Of a stretch of 64,000 nt of DNA, positions 34,608-46,582 are shown in pieces (within the stretch, counting starts at the first letter, position 1; each line of letters opens with the position of its first letter). Under the pieces are notes generated by a model. That model was not told where the DNA came from. It worked only from the letters and a program-made list of their open reading frames with translations, and made no database searches. The position numbers and the translations under genes were made by a program. The stretch is from Aurelia coerulea (taxonomy: Eukaryota > Cnidaria > Scyphozoa > Semaeostomeae > Ulmaridae), in assembly GCA_039566865.1 (NCBI GenBank), contig CM076947.1:7385501-7449500 (forward strand). The letters are read 5' to 3'.

Positions 34608-35396
34608 CTGTTCATTATGATCTTTTTCTGTCTTTGTCTCCTACTCCTACTCCCACTGGGTCTTAACGTGCTCAAAACCCAATCAAATTCCAAGGCCTGG
34701 CCTTTTAGTGGTGGTAATTCAAAAATTTTAAACGGCTGTAAAATTCTTAATTTTGGGTCAAAATAAACAGGGTTTACAGCAAATGATTAGCAAACTCATT
34801 ATCTAATGATATATTATGATGCCTTACCCTATCACAAGCCCCCATTGACCCAAAACCAATTTATTTACACCCGACTCTAACGACGAATAAAAATAGGGCC
34901 TTGCAGCAACGAGTATTACAATGCTGCCACGCAGTACCATCTTCTCGTGGTTCAGCCATGGGGGCATTTCTCCTTGAAACGTATGTAAATTCCTTGGGTA
35001 AGATCCGGAATGACTTGTTTTACCAACGTTTTTAGCTATTCACCAGCTGATTCATATATGTAGGAAATTTTTGACTCATCAATTTCATTCATATTTGAAG
35101 TCAGTGCTACAAAACATTACGAAAAGAAGTCTTGTTTTAAAGAGTGTTGTTTTACAAAGTGGTCAATATGGAAAATCTTTTGAAAAGTTGGGAATCGGCA
35201 GAAATGTAATGGAAAATCCATTCCTTATCAATTGAATAGAGAATGGAACTGTTGTTACGAATGAATTTATGTACGAATTAATCAAGATCTACAAGGCAAG
35301 TAAAACAGTTTCCATGTGTTCTACGAACTTCTTCACAACCTGGTACCAATGGATGTATACGGTCAATTTTTCTTTTAAAAATTGATAGCTTTAGAA

Positions 35397-38193
35397 GCAG
35401 AATAGAAACTTTTTACAACAAAGGTAAAAAAGCAACACAAAACACCTCAAAATATGCACACTTTTGGAAAGAAGAGTGTCGTTTTGGGCTTCCCAAGAAA
35501 CCGGACCCAGATACACCGCGTAAACATGCCTTGAAAAAAGAAATTAAAGCAAAAGATGAATGTATCAAGAGGAGAAAACTCGAATCAGAAGTACTAGAAT
35601 CAAGCATCGAGGATTTGGAAACGTCTTCAGAGAAAGCTCAAGACAAAGTCGGTTCACTTAAGGATAAAACATTCGAGCTTTCAGCTGAAAAATATCAACT
35701 TCAGTGAAGATCTGCAGGGCTCATGAGTGGAGTTTCACGTCATAGCAGTATTAGGAGTATTAGGAGTTTCACGTCATGAGTGGAGTTTCACGATGTAGCA
35801 GTAGTCCCGTTCCTCTTGGAGGAAACATTCCTGTTACGACAAAAGATGTGAAGATAAATACAAAACTTAAGGGCGTCTTTGGTGATATAATATCAATTGA
35901 ACACGAAGAGAAACCAAGTATTTATGTTGGAAAACGATATTTTAGATATGAGAACGGCGAAGGAAATGACATCAGGATTCAGGAACCATTACGCAGAGAT
36001 ACCTGTTTCCAAAGATTCTGCATCCAAAATTGGTGTAAAAGAAATTCAGAAAAGAGGGAAGCTTTCCATGACATTTGTGTCAAAGATTGCTTCTCCTGCT
36101 GATGATGATGCAGAGACACAACTAGTTCTGAAGGAAATGATTAAGACAAACAAAGATTTGTTCATTAAAGCTGCAGAAAGTGCTGGAATTGCCATAATGC
36201 AACAAAAAAGCCCTGAACAGGCAATAAATATTAAATCCTTAATGCGCCTGCCAATGAACAAGGTTAGAAATCTGAGACGATGCCTAACAAATTTAAAGAT
36301 AAACATTTTGCCATCTGAACGAAAAATGCGAAACGCCCTATCTCCATTGCTATCTCATGTTAGCAAAGCTTCAGTTGAAACAGGATGCATGGGTTTACTG
36401 CGTACAGCTTCAGATGAAAATGTCACCCCCAGGCCCTTCGTAAGAGTGAAAGATCTCCTGCCATACTTGACCGATATTTTGTCAAAAGAAATACTCAAGG
36501 TGGATGGTGACTTTCAAGGGGAGCTCTGGTTTCTTTTTAGTGGATATAAAGGGGGACAGCATATGAAATTTCATGTTCAGTGCATAAACACGCAGAAAGC
36601 TGAATCTGTTGATAACGTCCACATTTATTGCATGTTTGAAGCAACTGACTCACTGGATAACATGTCGAAAGTGTTCTCTGTCTATCGAGAACAAATTACA
36701 AGGCTTCAAGATCCTGATACTAGGATTTTAGGAAGGGAAATCAAGATATTTTTAGGTGGTGACTACCATTTCTTAGATGATTGTCTTGGACATCAAGGAT
36801 CCTCTTCCTCTTACCTAAGTTCTCTGGACTTAGTTCCACTTAAACACCTTCAGTCTCATAAAGATACACCTCACAATCCAGACATGTGCAAGATTGAGGT
36901 TCGCACAGTGAAGCATTATGCAGAGTCTTGAAATGAAAGTCTTTCAGATTCCAGAAATAATTACAACGCAAGGGAAAATGGCAAATATCATTTTTCCGTT
37001 ACAGAGCAGATGTTGTTCCTCTTGAGGTCCCTTTACCAGGTTTTCCCCCCTGGACTTCATATAATGTTGGGGATTGTTCTTAATATTTACTTGATGCTTT
37101 TGGAAGAATGCAGGTCAATGGATCAAGCTGCCGATGATAAAACTATAGCAGCAGATAGATATGATGTTTCAGATGAAGGGGATGTAAAGAGTTTAAAATT
37201 GAGCGACAAAGTAAGCCAGTTAAGGGAGTTAGGAGAAGCAGTAGTCGACATTGAACATCGTTTTGCTCAATTAGATGCCGTTATTTTTGGAGACAATAAG
37301 AGAAAAAAGGAACTTTCAGAATTGAGTGACACGCGGAAATGAAAAACGAAAAAAAGAAATGTAGAGAAATGTGCATCGAAGCATTGCTGCATCACATTGC
37401 AAGACGATAATATAAATTGGGTTCGCAATGGTTCCATACCTTTTGTGAATGTTTCAGCTCACAAGAGGAGCTGGAAATATCAGATGAACGATCCTACACG
37501 TGTCTGGATTGCCAAGAAGTAAGTTTGTTTGACAGGAAAGATTTGTTTGTTGACAAAATTGGCAAAATCATTGAAGAAGGAAATAAAATCAAAATTGATT
37601 CCGTCAATCTGCAAATTCAATGTGACAACCTGAAATCTAAATTTGAGGAGAAGATTGGTGAAGACAAACGAAAGCTGCTTAGTGCGCTAGATACCCAGAA
37701 AACTGTTCGTCAAGCTCAAATTGTCCGGTCAGCAGCATCGTTTGCACCAGTACTTCAACTGATGACACTTCCAATGGACTAGATGATTCTTTGGACTTCA
37801 TCATGGACATTCAAGACAGCCTAGATAACAAACAAGGAGCACCCCTTTCCGGAAGCCTGTTTGGATCTTCCCGCCCAAAACTTCCCTCCCTCCTCTCCTT
37901 GAGACCTATAGTTAGCCATAAAATGAGTAAATCTCGTCGGTGTAACACAAACAATAGGGAAAATACATTCAGAACCAACATAAGTAAACCAACAACACCG
38001 TTCCCTTACAGTCACAAACCAACAGCCAGCACCTCCAACCCCCCCCCCCCCCCCCCCCTACTAAATCAAGCTACAACCAACGACAAGAACAAACCAAGCT
38101 GCAAATCATACAAAAACTAGCATCCCTTATGTGCTTGGCAAGATACCACGAAAACAGTTTTTCTGAGCTGAGTAAAAATATCGCCAGCTGTAG
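35397..38193 (+). pseudogene. Coiled-coil/transposase-like/PHD gene, copy 2, degenerate
   Basis: Counterpart of 19610-22400. Main open pieces: 35897-36931 (344 residues, FLGGDYHFLDDCLGHQGSSS), 37010-37342 and 37417-37782, then a tail to 38193. Only a few residues differ (for example HFLDD against HILDD). The tail frame SSYNQRQEQTKLQIIQKL reads into the MITE at 38194 and resumes beyond it at 39849, in register once the MITE and one 8-bp repeat are removed. Confidence 0.6.
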
Positions 38194-39840
38194 TGGCCAG
38201 GTCGAAAGCGCGGAAACCGCGGAAAACACGGAAAAACATTTGAAGTTTCTGAATGGCGAGAAATAGTGTTTATTGTGTTAAAATATAGGCAAGAAACCTC
38301 TAAATGAGCCAAATATTCCATCAAGAAGACAAACAAGAAATTTCCGCGTTTTCCGTGTTTTCGTTTTTGCTATAGGTGATTTTCGAAAACGCAGAAAACG
38401 CGGAAATATCTTTATATCAACTTTTATCAGTAGCTTTGCGCAAATATAGACGAGTAATATGTTATAAGCTTTCTCTCGTAATTAATTCTTTATCAAAATA
38501 GACTTCGTAGATCCGAATGAAACTTTGGATCATAAGATTTAAAAATTAATGGGCCTAAGTGGCCTATCAGGAATTCGAGAGGAGTTTGTTGATAGCTTCT
38601 CAACCGTATCCCTTTATGATGCTATGGGTGGATACAGCATGTTATGTTTGTTGAGGATACAGAGGACTGCCCCTTTTGTCTGAGCCTTTTGTTATGCTGG
38701 TAAAGTTCGGGGTTCAAAGCAGATCAACACACTGGGAAACCTATTACCATGCGCGAGAATTTCTTTGTTTCCTTGCTAATTCTTGTTTGGATTGTGGCCG
38801 GATTATACGCCCACATTTTTATCACAAAACCAAACATGCGCTCTGCGCATGATTACAGGTTTCCTTTTTGGGGGATAACCGTTGCTTTCGTTGCTTTGAA
38901 CTTTGAGGATTCGTATCCCCAACAAATGTCGCCTACTGAAGCAACGAAATAAACTTAGAGCCTCCTCCTTTGTAGAATAAACTTTTTCCGCGTTTTCCGC
39001 GTTTTCGTTTTTGCTATAGGTGATTTTCGAAAACGCGGAAATCTCTTCTTATCATAGCACCATAGCTCCATAACGGGATACGGTCGAGAAATTATCAACG
39101 AACTCCTCTCGAATTCCTAATAGGCCACTTAGGCCCATTAATTTTTAAATCTTATGATCCAAAGTTTCATTCGGATCTACGAAGTCGAAGTCTATTTTGA
39201 TAAAGAATTCATTACGAGAGAAAGCTTAACGTATTACTCGTCTATATGTGCGCAAAGCTACTGATAAAAGTTGATATAAAGAGATTTCCGCTTTTTCGAA
39301 AATCACCTATAGCAAAAACGAAAACGCGGAAAACGAGGAAAAATTATACTCTACAAAGGAGGAGGCTCTAAGTTTATTTCGCTGCTTCATTATGGCGACA
39401 TAACATGCTATATCCGCCCATAGCATCATAAAGGGATACGGTCGAGAAATTATAAACAAACTGCCCCTCAAATTCCTAATAGGCCACTTAGGCCCATTAA
39501 TTTTAAATCTTATGATCCAAAGTTTCATTCGGATCTACGAAGTCTATTTTCGTAAAGAATTCATTACGAGAGAAAGCTTAACGTAATACTCGTCTATATT
39601 TGCGAAAAGCTACTGATCAAAGTTGATATAAAGAAATTTCCGCGTTTTCCGCGTTTTCGAAAATCACCTATAGCAAAAACGAAAACGCGGAAAACGCGGA
39701 AATTTCTTGTTTGTCTTCTTGATGGAATATTTGGCTTATTTAGAGGTTTCTTGCCTATATTTTAACACAATAAACACTATTTCTCGCCATTCAGAAACTT
39801 CAAATGTTTTTCTGCGTTTTCCACGTTTTCGACCTGGCCC
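38194..39840. mobile_element. hAT-type composite MITE, complete, 8-bp TSD
   Basis: The left end TGGCCAGGTCG and right end CGACCTGGCCC are inverted, flanked by a perfect 8-bp repeat AGCTGTAG (38186-38193 and 39841-39848). Eight-base duplications are typical of hAT transposons. The 1,647-bp body holds no transposase. It contains CG-rich hairpins (38341-38405, 38983-39040, 39285-39340, 39640-39700) and three related arms (about 38400-38640, 39060-39300 and 39410-39640), the first inverted relative to the others, so it looks like nested or recombined copies of one family. It interrupts the tail of the preceding gene. Confidence 0.82.
38648..38925. mobile_element. Small TIR element nested in the MITE, copy 2
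   Basis: Same as 22855-23132, with ATGT at 38644-38647 and 38926-38929. It was present before the large duplication. Confidence 0.72.
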
Positions 39841-39995
39841 AGCTGTAGTAGATACCCTGAATTCACCCTCCCAAACAACAACATCAAAAACATAACCAAC
39901 ATGTCCGAACCAACAAAGGAAGAAATAAGCAAAGCATCAAAAGAATACTGTCACTCCCTTTGTGAGGCATTTCAGAACCATCATAAAGAATTATT
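39841..39995 (+). pseudogene. Exon tail of the interrupted coiled-coil/PHD gene
   Basis: After the MITE the frame SRYPEFTLPNNNIKN then MSEPTKEEISKASKEYCHSL continues to a donor, GTAAGT, at 39996. Together with 38120-38193 it forms one reading frame if the MITE and one AGCTGTAG are removed, so the MITE landed in an exon. A further exon may start after the acceptor TGGTGCAG at about 40334 (MADEENAGRFDKIEHSTP). Confidence 0.5.
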
Positions 39996-41090
39996 GTAAG
40001 TTGAATGAAACAATACAAATGCACTTATCAGAATAATAACTAAAAACTATCATGACCCAGCCATGGTTGGACTTGCTCCAAGTCTCGCTCTTGATCAATG
40101 AATATGGGGGGGAAGAGGAAAGGGGGAGAACACGGGCAAAGGAAGAAAGAAAGGGAAGAAATGAAGAAAGAAAGGGGAGGAGAGCGAGTCTTGTGAACAA
40201 CGCGTTCCGAAAACGAGGCCTTATTGTCTACGTTTGACAGATCTGGACGGGGGTATCAGTACGGAGATACGAAGGCAAAAAACAATAGAGAATATAACAC
40301 TACAACTGTAGGTCATATGTTAGTAATGGTGCAGTTATGGCAGATGAAGAAAATGCCGGCAGGTTTGACAAGATTGAGCACAGCACACCAGTAAAAATAT
40401 TTCAGAAAAAAGGAGCACTTCGCAACAATGCAACAAGGCTTGATATTCTTACTGGCCTGGCTCTAGTGATACCATCCCTGCATAGACAGTCACAATTTCA
40501 GAAGGGGCGGAGGGGGCGTGTTCTGCGAAAGAACCAAAAGAACTGAACAAGGAGGATGCTTATTTTGTAAGTTTTACAGTTTCAAAGCCGTGCAAGCAAT
40601 TTTAAGACGTTTTACTTCAGCCAAGACAAAGGATCATGCATGGAAGGGCCTACAGTAATTTCCTTACTTGCAGTTTATCTTTTTTGTAGTCACCGTGTTC
40701 CCTTTTTTGGAGCAATGTAAAGCGGGTAAAAATTTTAACCCATGATTGATCTTTTTCTCAAAAATGTATAAGGTAAAGGTGTATTTCTCTATTATTTTCT
40801 GTCGATCTTTGCATAATGATCTTGGCAGACCTTTATCTCCAAACCCAAATCGTCAACAACATTCCAGATACAGTGTAACCAGCAAAAAGTCGCCAACGGT
40901 ATCAATCTTCAGAAAACGGCCTTTGAAAATCACCAACATGGCAGATAAAGATCAAAAGCAAGAGCAAGTAACAGTACCAAACTTGAAGAGAACGGATTCC
41001 TTGACAGTAGATCCGCGAAAGCCATGGTCTCAAATAAAGTTCATCCAAGAGATAACACCTATTTTGAAGAAGCATGAAGAATTGCTGTTT

Positions 41091-42133
41091 CCGGCAATAA
41101 AAATTAAATCCTTAATGCGCCTGCCAATGGACAAGGTTAGAAATCTGAGACGATGTCTAACAAATTTAAAGATAAACATTTTGCCATCTGAACGAAAAAT
41201 GCGAAACGCCCAATCTCAATTGCTATCTCATGTTAGCAAAGCTTCAGGTGAGACAGGATGCATGGGTTTACTGCGTACAGCTTCAGATGAAAATTTCAGC
41301 CCCAGGCCGTTTGTAAGAGTGAAAGATCTCATGCCATACTTGACCGATATTTTGTCAAAAGAAATACTCAAGGTGGATGGTGACTTTCAAGGCAAGCTCT
41401 GGTTTCTTTTTAGTGGAGATAAAGGGGGACAGCATATGAAATTCATGTTCAGTGCATAAACACGCAGAAAGCTGGATATGTTGATAACGTCCACATTTAT
41501 TGCATGTTTGAAGCAACTGACTCACTGGATAACATGTGGAAAGTGTTCTCTGTTTATCGAGAACAAATTGCAAGGCTTCAAGATCCCGATACTAGGATTT
41601 TAGGAAGGGAAATCAAGGAATTTTTAGGTGGTGACTACCATTTCTTAGATGATTGTCTTGGACATCAAGGATCCTCTTCCTCTTACCTAAGTTCTCTGGA
41701 CTTAGTTCCACTTAAACACCTTCGGTCTCATAAAGAGACACCTCTTAATCCAGAAACGTGCAAGATTGAGGTTCGCACAGTGAAGCATTATGCAGAGTCT
41801 TGAAATTAAAGTCTTTCAGATTCCAGAAATAATTACAATGCATGGGAAATAGCTAATATCATTTTTCCGTTGTAGAGCAGATGCTGTTCCTCTTGAGGTC
41901 CCTTTACCAGGTTTTCCCCCCTGGACTTCATATAATGTTGGGGATTGTTCTTAATATTTACTTGATGCTTTTGGAAGAATGCAGGTCAATGGATCAAGCT
42001 GCCGATGATAAAACTATAGCAGCAGATAGATATGATGTTTCAGATGAAGGGGATGTAAAGAGTTTAAAATTGAGCGACAAAGTAAGCCAGTTAAGGGAGT
42101 TAGGAGAAGCAGTAGTTGACATTGAAAATCATT
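41091..42133 (+). pseudogene. Third copy of the transposase-like segment, frameshifted
   Basis: Homology to 20429-21475 starts abruptly at GGCAATAAA and ends at about 42133 inside the coiled coil. By eye it differs by a few percent, clearly more than copies 1 and 2 differ from each other. One T is missing near 41450 (MKFMFSA then stop, where the other copies read MKFHVQC). The upstream 40744-41090 reads as a different N-terminus with a basic stretch and acceptor-like sequence. It is an older, truncated relative lying outside the tandem block. Confidence 0.65.
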
Positions 42134-42299
42134 TTGTCAGCAATCATTTAATCAAGCTTTTTGTCAGCAGTTTGTCAGCATAGCGATAACGCTCAGCTAT
42201 TTATATGGACTCAATTCCTTTAAAATGCAGAAAATTTTTAAAAAGCACCAGTTTGGTTTAAAATCTTACTTACGGACTTGGAAAATCATTGAAACCTAA

Positions 42300-43540
42300 A
42301 AAATGCAGCATCATGTTAAGTCTATTTGCATTTTAGAAACTTATGCCAAAACTCATCCGTCCATCCACAAGAGATAAGGCAGGATTTAAAACAACTCGAA
42401 GCATGTATTTCAATTTCCAAAATTCGAAGTTTAGGTTGATTCCTGTTGATATTTTTGTGTTTAAAGTACCCAATGATAAACAAATAACAGCAATTAAAAC
42501 TGTTTTTCTTTCAAAATCTTTTACCGGAGAGGAGTGTTACTTGTTTGTCCTGTGGCCACAATGGGCGACGCTTGAAGAAAATGATGTTTTTACCCCCTTC
42601 TTTAAAATCTCCTAAAATCAGTATAAAGAGTTTAAATAAAACATTTTTAATAATCTGTGATATTTTTCGCATTATTAGTTGGTGATATACAGTATTCTGG
42701 CTACTTGTTTTTTCATTCATTGCTCTGTTAAGATTTCACTCAGAACTTTGCAACGACATGGGCATAATGGGCGACAGTAATTTCTTTTAATTCTTTATTA
42801 CAAAATCCACTTCAAAAATCTAAGGAGTTGCTCCATGTTGAGAAACCACATTTGAGGCACAAGTTATCCTCTACTCTATAGCAAAATTTGATGTCTGCTT
42901 ATCTCATGTTGGGTAGATTTGACACTTTAAGATTGATAAATCTCTATGATACCCTGATAAAACAACAAACTTACCAGAGTTGACACATTCTTGACCTTAT
43001 TGACAGCTTGATTATGTTTTTAACAGATGCTGGAAGTAGCAGATATGGTAATGATGAACTGCTCATATTTGATAATCATGCCGTGGTCAAGACTGATGTT
43101 TTGGTTGCTGCAGAGAAACATGCAATGACTTTGGCATATGAGGAAGGGAATGAGAATTTAAAGAAATTCAGGGAAATGTTTGTATGTCAAAAAGAATCCG
43201 CACGGAGAAAGAGAATGCTGAAGTCTTTTCCAGCATTTCACATTTAGTTGCAACAACAGAAGTTGTCCGAATTTGAGAAGAGTTGGTTTGAGGAGGGTTT
43301 TGATGACACCGTCAAAATTGTAAACAGAGCCAAGTTTAAGAATGCATTGTACATGTACTGTTGACTGTATTGTATATGTATTGTATTGTATGTATGTATT
43401 GTATTGTATGTATTGTATATGTACTGTTGACTTTAGATTTTTTGATATAATCATCAATTGGGAGTGTTGGAAATATGATGATTCTATTAGAATAATAATA
43501 TTTGTGTTTACCCCCCCCCCCCTCTATCCAGAGACAATAG
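42300..43540 (+). other. Unassigned exon-like frames
   Basis: 42343-42615 encodes 90 residues (motif VFLSKSFTGEECYLFVLWPQW) without known homology. A possible exon starts after the acceptor TTTTTAACAG (43025) and encodes AGSSRYGNDELLIFDNHAVV and on to 43247. A TGTAT/TATTG microsatellite lies at about 43355-43430. I see no domain and cannot tell host exons from old element debris. Confidence 0.25.
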
Positions 43541-43626
43541 ACTTGATTGGATAAGAAAACACAGGACCTATTTCATCGCATTGTGATTGGACGATAAAAG
43601 CCGTTGTTACTGTTGTTATTGTATCA

Positions 43627-43938
43627 ATGATAGTAGATAATGAAAATGATGCAATTCCTGCAGCAAATGTTATTACCTCAGAGAACAATGATTGCAGTGA
43701 TAGTAATGATAGTGATGGGGATGAAGTCATTCGTGCAACAGCTAGCATTGATGAGATTGAAGAAGGTACAGATGAAGATGAGGACAGTTTTCAAGAAGAA
43801 GAAAGAAGAAGAAGAAGAAGTTGGTTTGCCTGTTGTTTCAACACCTGGTTCTGGCACAAATCTGATATTGAAGCTGGTGCAGATGCTGGAAAGCTGACGA
43901 AATGCTGTGGAAGAGGAACAGAAGTAGCAGGCGCCTGA
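43627..43938 (+). CDS. Possible small acidic/Arg-rich protein
   Basis: A 103-residue frame with an Asp/Glu/Ser-rich N-terminus (NNDCSDSNDSDGDEV), then EERRRRRSW and a Cys/Trp stretch. The minus strand of the same region carries an equally plausible exon (44108-43791), so at most one is likely real. No homology is recognised. Confidence 0.2.
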   Translation: MIVDNENDAIPAANVITSENNDCSDSNDSDGDEVIRATASIDEIEEGTDEDEDSFQEEERRRRRSWFACCFNTWFWHKSDIEAGADAGKLTKCCGRGTEVAGA

Positions 43939-44108
43939 AACTGCTGCAGAAGCTGATGCAAAAGGCCCATCACTTGTGCAGGATTGGATGTGGCTGGAAC
44001 GGCTGGAAAACTTGGTGGCTGGGGTGGAGGAGCGACTGCACCGGAGGCAAACTGTGGAGGAGCAACCGGTACAGGCAGAAACGAGGTCACAATTCCTTTG
44101 GCGGCCAT
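43791..44108 (-). CDS. Possible first exon, Pro/Ala/Gln-rich protein
   Basis: A frame of 105 residues beginning MAAKGIVTSFLPVPV with a Pro/Ala-rich middle and VMGLLHQLLQQFQAP. This composition suits the disordered N-terminus of a retroelement Gag or a regulatory protein. The GGCGGCCATTTTGGG context at the start is favourable. The frame overlaps the plus-strand frame 43627-43938. It ends in a Leu run that is probably beyond the real exon. Confidence 0.3.
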   Translation of the reverse strand: MAAKGIVTSFLPVPVAPPQFASGAVAPPPQPPSFPAVPATSNPAQVMGLLHQLLQQFQAPATSVPLPQHFVSFPASAPASISDLCQNQVLKQQANQLLLLLLSSS

Positions 44109-44479
44109 TTTGGGAAACGTGCAAGCTGTGTAGGTGGCTGGAACGGAAGATGTGAGCCTATATAACAGATAACTTTTAAGCCAGTTACTTTCACATCAAC
44201 AGTACAGCACTTCAAATTAAAAATGAAACAACCAAAAAGGGGGATAAAATAGCCAAATGCAACTGGTGGAAGCGATTGAAACAAATACAAATGGGTTGAT
44301 GGTAAAACTAGCGTTATCATTGACACATTTTAAAAACGATTACTTTTATCCCATGTTTGTTTTAACGCAGGGCAGTGAAATGCACCCTTGATACGCTGTT
44401 TAGATAGCAGTTAGCTTAGATGTCTGTTCAATCATTTTAGCAGGATCAATTTATGTAATTGTAATATATCATTAATTTC

Positions 44480-44741
44480 ATTCAAAGCTGCAGGGAAGAT
44501 ACCCAATTCGTACCTAAGAAACATCATCGTCAACGTGGTGTTGGAAGGCAATGTTGGTCAAAAGGGCATATGGGGTGATGAAAGTTTTTGTCCCTCGTGG
44601 TGGCCAAGGACGGTTGAATTCATGTCACCAAACTATAGGAATCGAGATGGTGAGGATTTCGTTCTTTTAAAGGTCATAGATATCAGAGATGGCAATTTTA
44701 ATTCAAAGTGTTTTGAACTGCAGCATCCCCTTTCCCCATAA
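44480..44741 (+). other. Possible exon, unknown family
   Basis: After an acceptor-like TTTCATTCAAAGCTGCAG the frame reads KIPNSYLRNIIVNVVLEG and GIWGDESFCPSWWPRTVEF to a stop at 44741. The WGDESFCPSWWP core looks like real protein, but I do not recognise it. It could pair with the 43026-43247 exon. Confidence 0.3.
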
Positions 44742-45189
44742 TTTCTGCCAAATTGCGATGCAATTGAAGATGTGTACATAAATAAATATAAACAGCGTTA
44801 TAAAATAACTGCTGAAACATGAATATTGAATTTTGTCAGCTTAAGACGATGCAACTACTATTCAAACAATTTTGCAGAGCAATGACTTAAGGTGCTACAT
44901 ACCAAATTATTACACATTGCTCTATTTTGGTTATTATAACAGATATTGACTTCAAACTTTGACAGGTTGTCATAATTAATATTTTGTCACACTGAAGATT
45001 TCAAAAATTTAAAATGCATGCATAAATTAAGGTGGTCGCTTTCGTAAAGTTTGAAACTTTTGTAAATTCTAGAAAATCTTCCCTTTAAAGACTCTGCGCT
45101 AACCGGCAGCCTCTGCGCGGTGAAGCTATACCACAATGCAGTTTGCTCAATCCCATATTGCAATTCTAGAACGTCCACTTATTTTCAAG

Positions 45190-46382
45190 ATGGAAGCCAG
45201 AAGCGTAGCTGGGCGGCCACGGCGCCGACAGCCTCGAAAAGTTGTTTATTTTAGCGAAGATACCCTCGAAATCTGGAATTCCAAGAAGAGAGAGCTTTCG
45301 ATCAGACATTGTTCTCATCGTGACTTTACAAGTGATGAATTTGCCATCCTACTGTTGAAGAAGCTGGACGAAGAAGTGAAACCTAACCTCGACGACAACC
45401 AGCCTGGGCCTACTGACTCTAATCTGAGATGTATTTTAGATGATCACAACTATGGAAATAACCCAAGTAACACTGCTATTCGTGCCAATAATCCTGCAGA
45501 AACGAGCTCCACATCATTACTGAATGATGAATCTGTAAACCAAGATGGTATGTATAAATTTTGTACGCAAAAAGGTTGTTCTTTCACCCTTTCTGCTGTA
45601 GACATTTATATATATTCTAGAGTGAATTTACTGTGACGCTCGAACTGCTATCTCTAAAGTCTGGAGCACCCAAAAAAATCAATTACCATAAAGTTCCTCG
45701 GGCCTGGTGAAGTACAAAGACTCTTTTTGTATATGCTGGTTCACAAATTAAAGATTTTTTAAACCTGAGCCCTTTTATAAAATGAAGTTTCCAAATTTTC
45801 AGCACAAATTGATTCAAGATGGAAAAGAAAGTCAGGAAAGACCCAAAGTTTGGTCAAGCATGGTTCGGAAGAAATACTTCAGTTGAAATTATATAGATAT
45901 TAAAGTAAATGGAATTTGATGTGAATTGTTGAATAAAGATAAACTTAAATTTTGTGTGCAAAGGCAAGGAGCAGGCCACAAAGTTAAAGGTTCGATCTCA
46001 TTTCTAATGTATGAAAAATATCAGCTTTAGAAGCATCTTACTCACTGTAACCATTACTTTCATCTTGATTTCAGCTATTGGTAATATTGTTCAGTCTACA
46101 CCTGGTCCAAGTAAAAAGCCAAGCAGGCAACAGTTAGATTTCAATATCTGGAGTCCAATACCTACATCATTGAAGCCTTCTGTCACAGGTGAAAGCACAG
46201 TAACAGCTCTTGACAGCACTCTTCGTTTGTTGAGTATCAATGAAGATATTGGTACATTAGATGGGGACCCATTTGAGAAGTCTGTCTCAGAATATACTTG
46301 CAGTACCTGCAGTACTGATTGCTCTGAATCTGATAATGAAAAATCATCTGATGCAGGACTTCATCACCACTATCCATTCTAA
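45190..46382 (+). CDS. N-terminal exons of a transposase-like gene
   Basis: Exon 1 is 45190-45547 (ATG in MEARSVAGRPRRR, donor GTATGT at 45548). Exon 2 starts at 46075 after TTGATTTCAG, and the frame is kept across the junction (Gly codon start plus CT gives Ala, then IGNIVQSTPGPS). The N-terminus is basic (GRPRRRQPRKVVYF), then SEDTLEIWNSKKREL and a SHRDFTSDEFAILLL helix, then a Ser/Thr/Pro linker and an acidic CSTCSTDCSESDNEKSSD stretch before a stop. This order is what I recall for the N-termini of the family whose catalytic exons lie at 59.8-63.3 kb on the same strand. The two parts may be one gene separated by insertions. Confidence 0.5.
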
Positions 46383-46582
46383 AATCTAGCAAGGCTCGAA
46401 AATTTCCGCAATCATGCTGGTCAAAAAGGCTTCAATCATTTGTATGCCCACGCAATGGAATTTTGTATCTTATAGCATGATGGTCTTGACAATGGGTGCC
46501 AATTTGTTTCCGTTGACTGAGATGTTATTATCTAAAATCTTGTCATGAATTTGGCCAATAGGTTTAATTTTATGTGATATGG

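Larger units (their letters stand above)
23573..39367. repeat. Tandem segmental duplication, copy 2 (~15.8 kb)
   Basis: This is the direct repeat of 8377-23572. It is longer because it retains four segments missing from copy 1: about 23607-23751, 24070-24240, 32259-32377 and 34608-34757. Beyond 39367 the hAT-type MITE continues to its true right end, so copy 1 has only the left part of that MITE. The layout fits a tandem duplication in the genome, but two haplotypes joined end to end by an assembler would look the same. Confidence 0.9.

Noticed and set aside
43355..43430. Possible short tandem gene-regulatory array
   Set aside because: Simple TGTAT/TATTG microsatellite.
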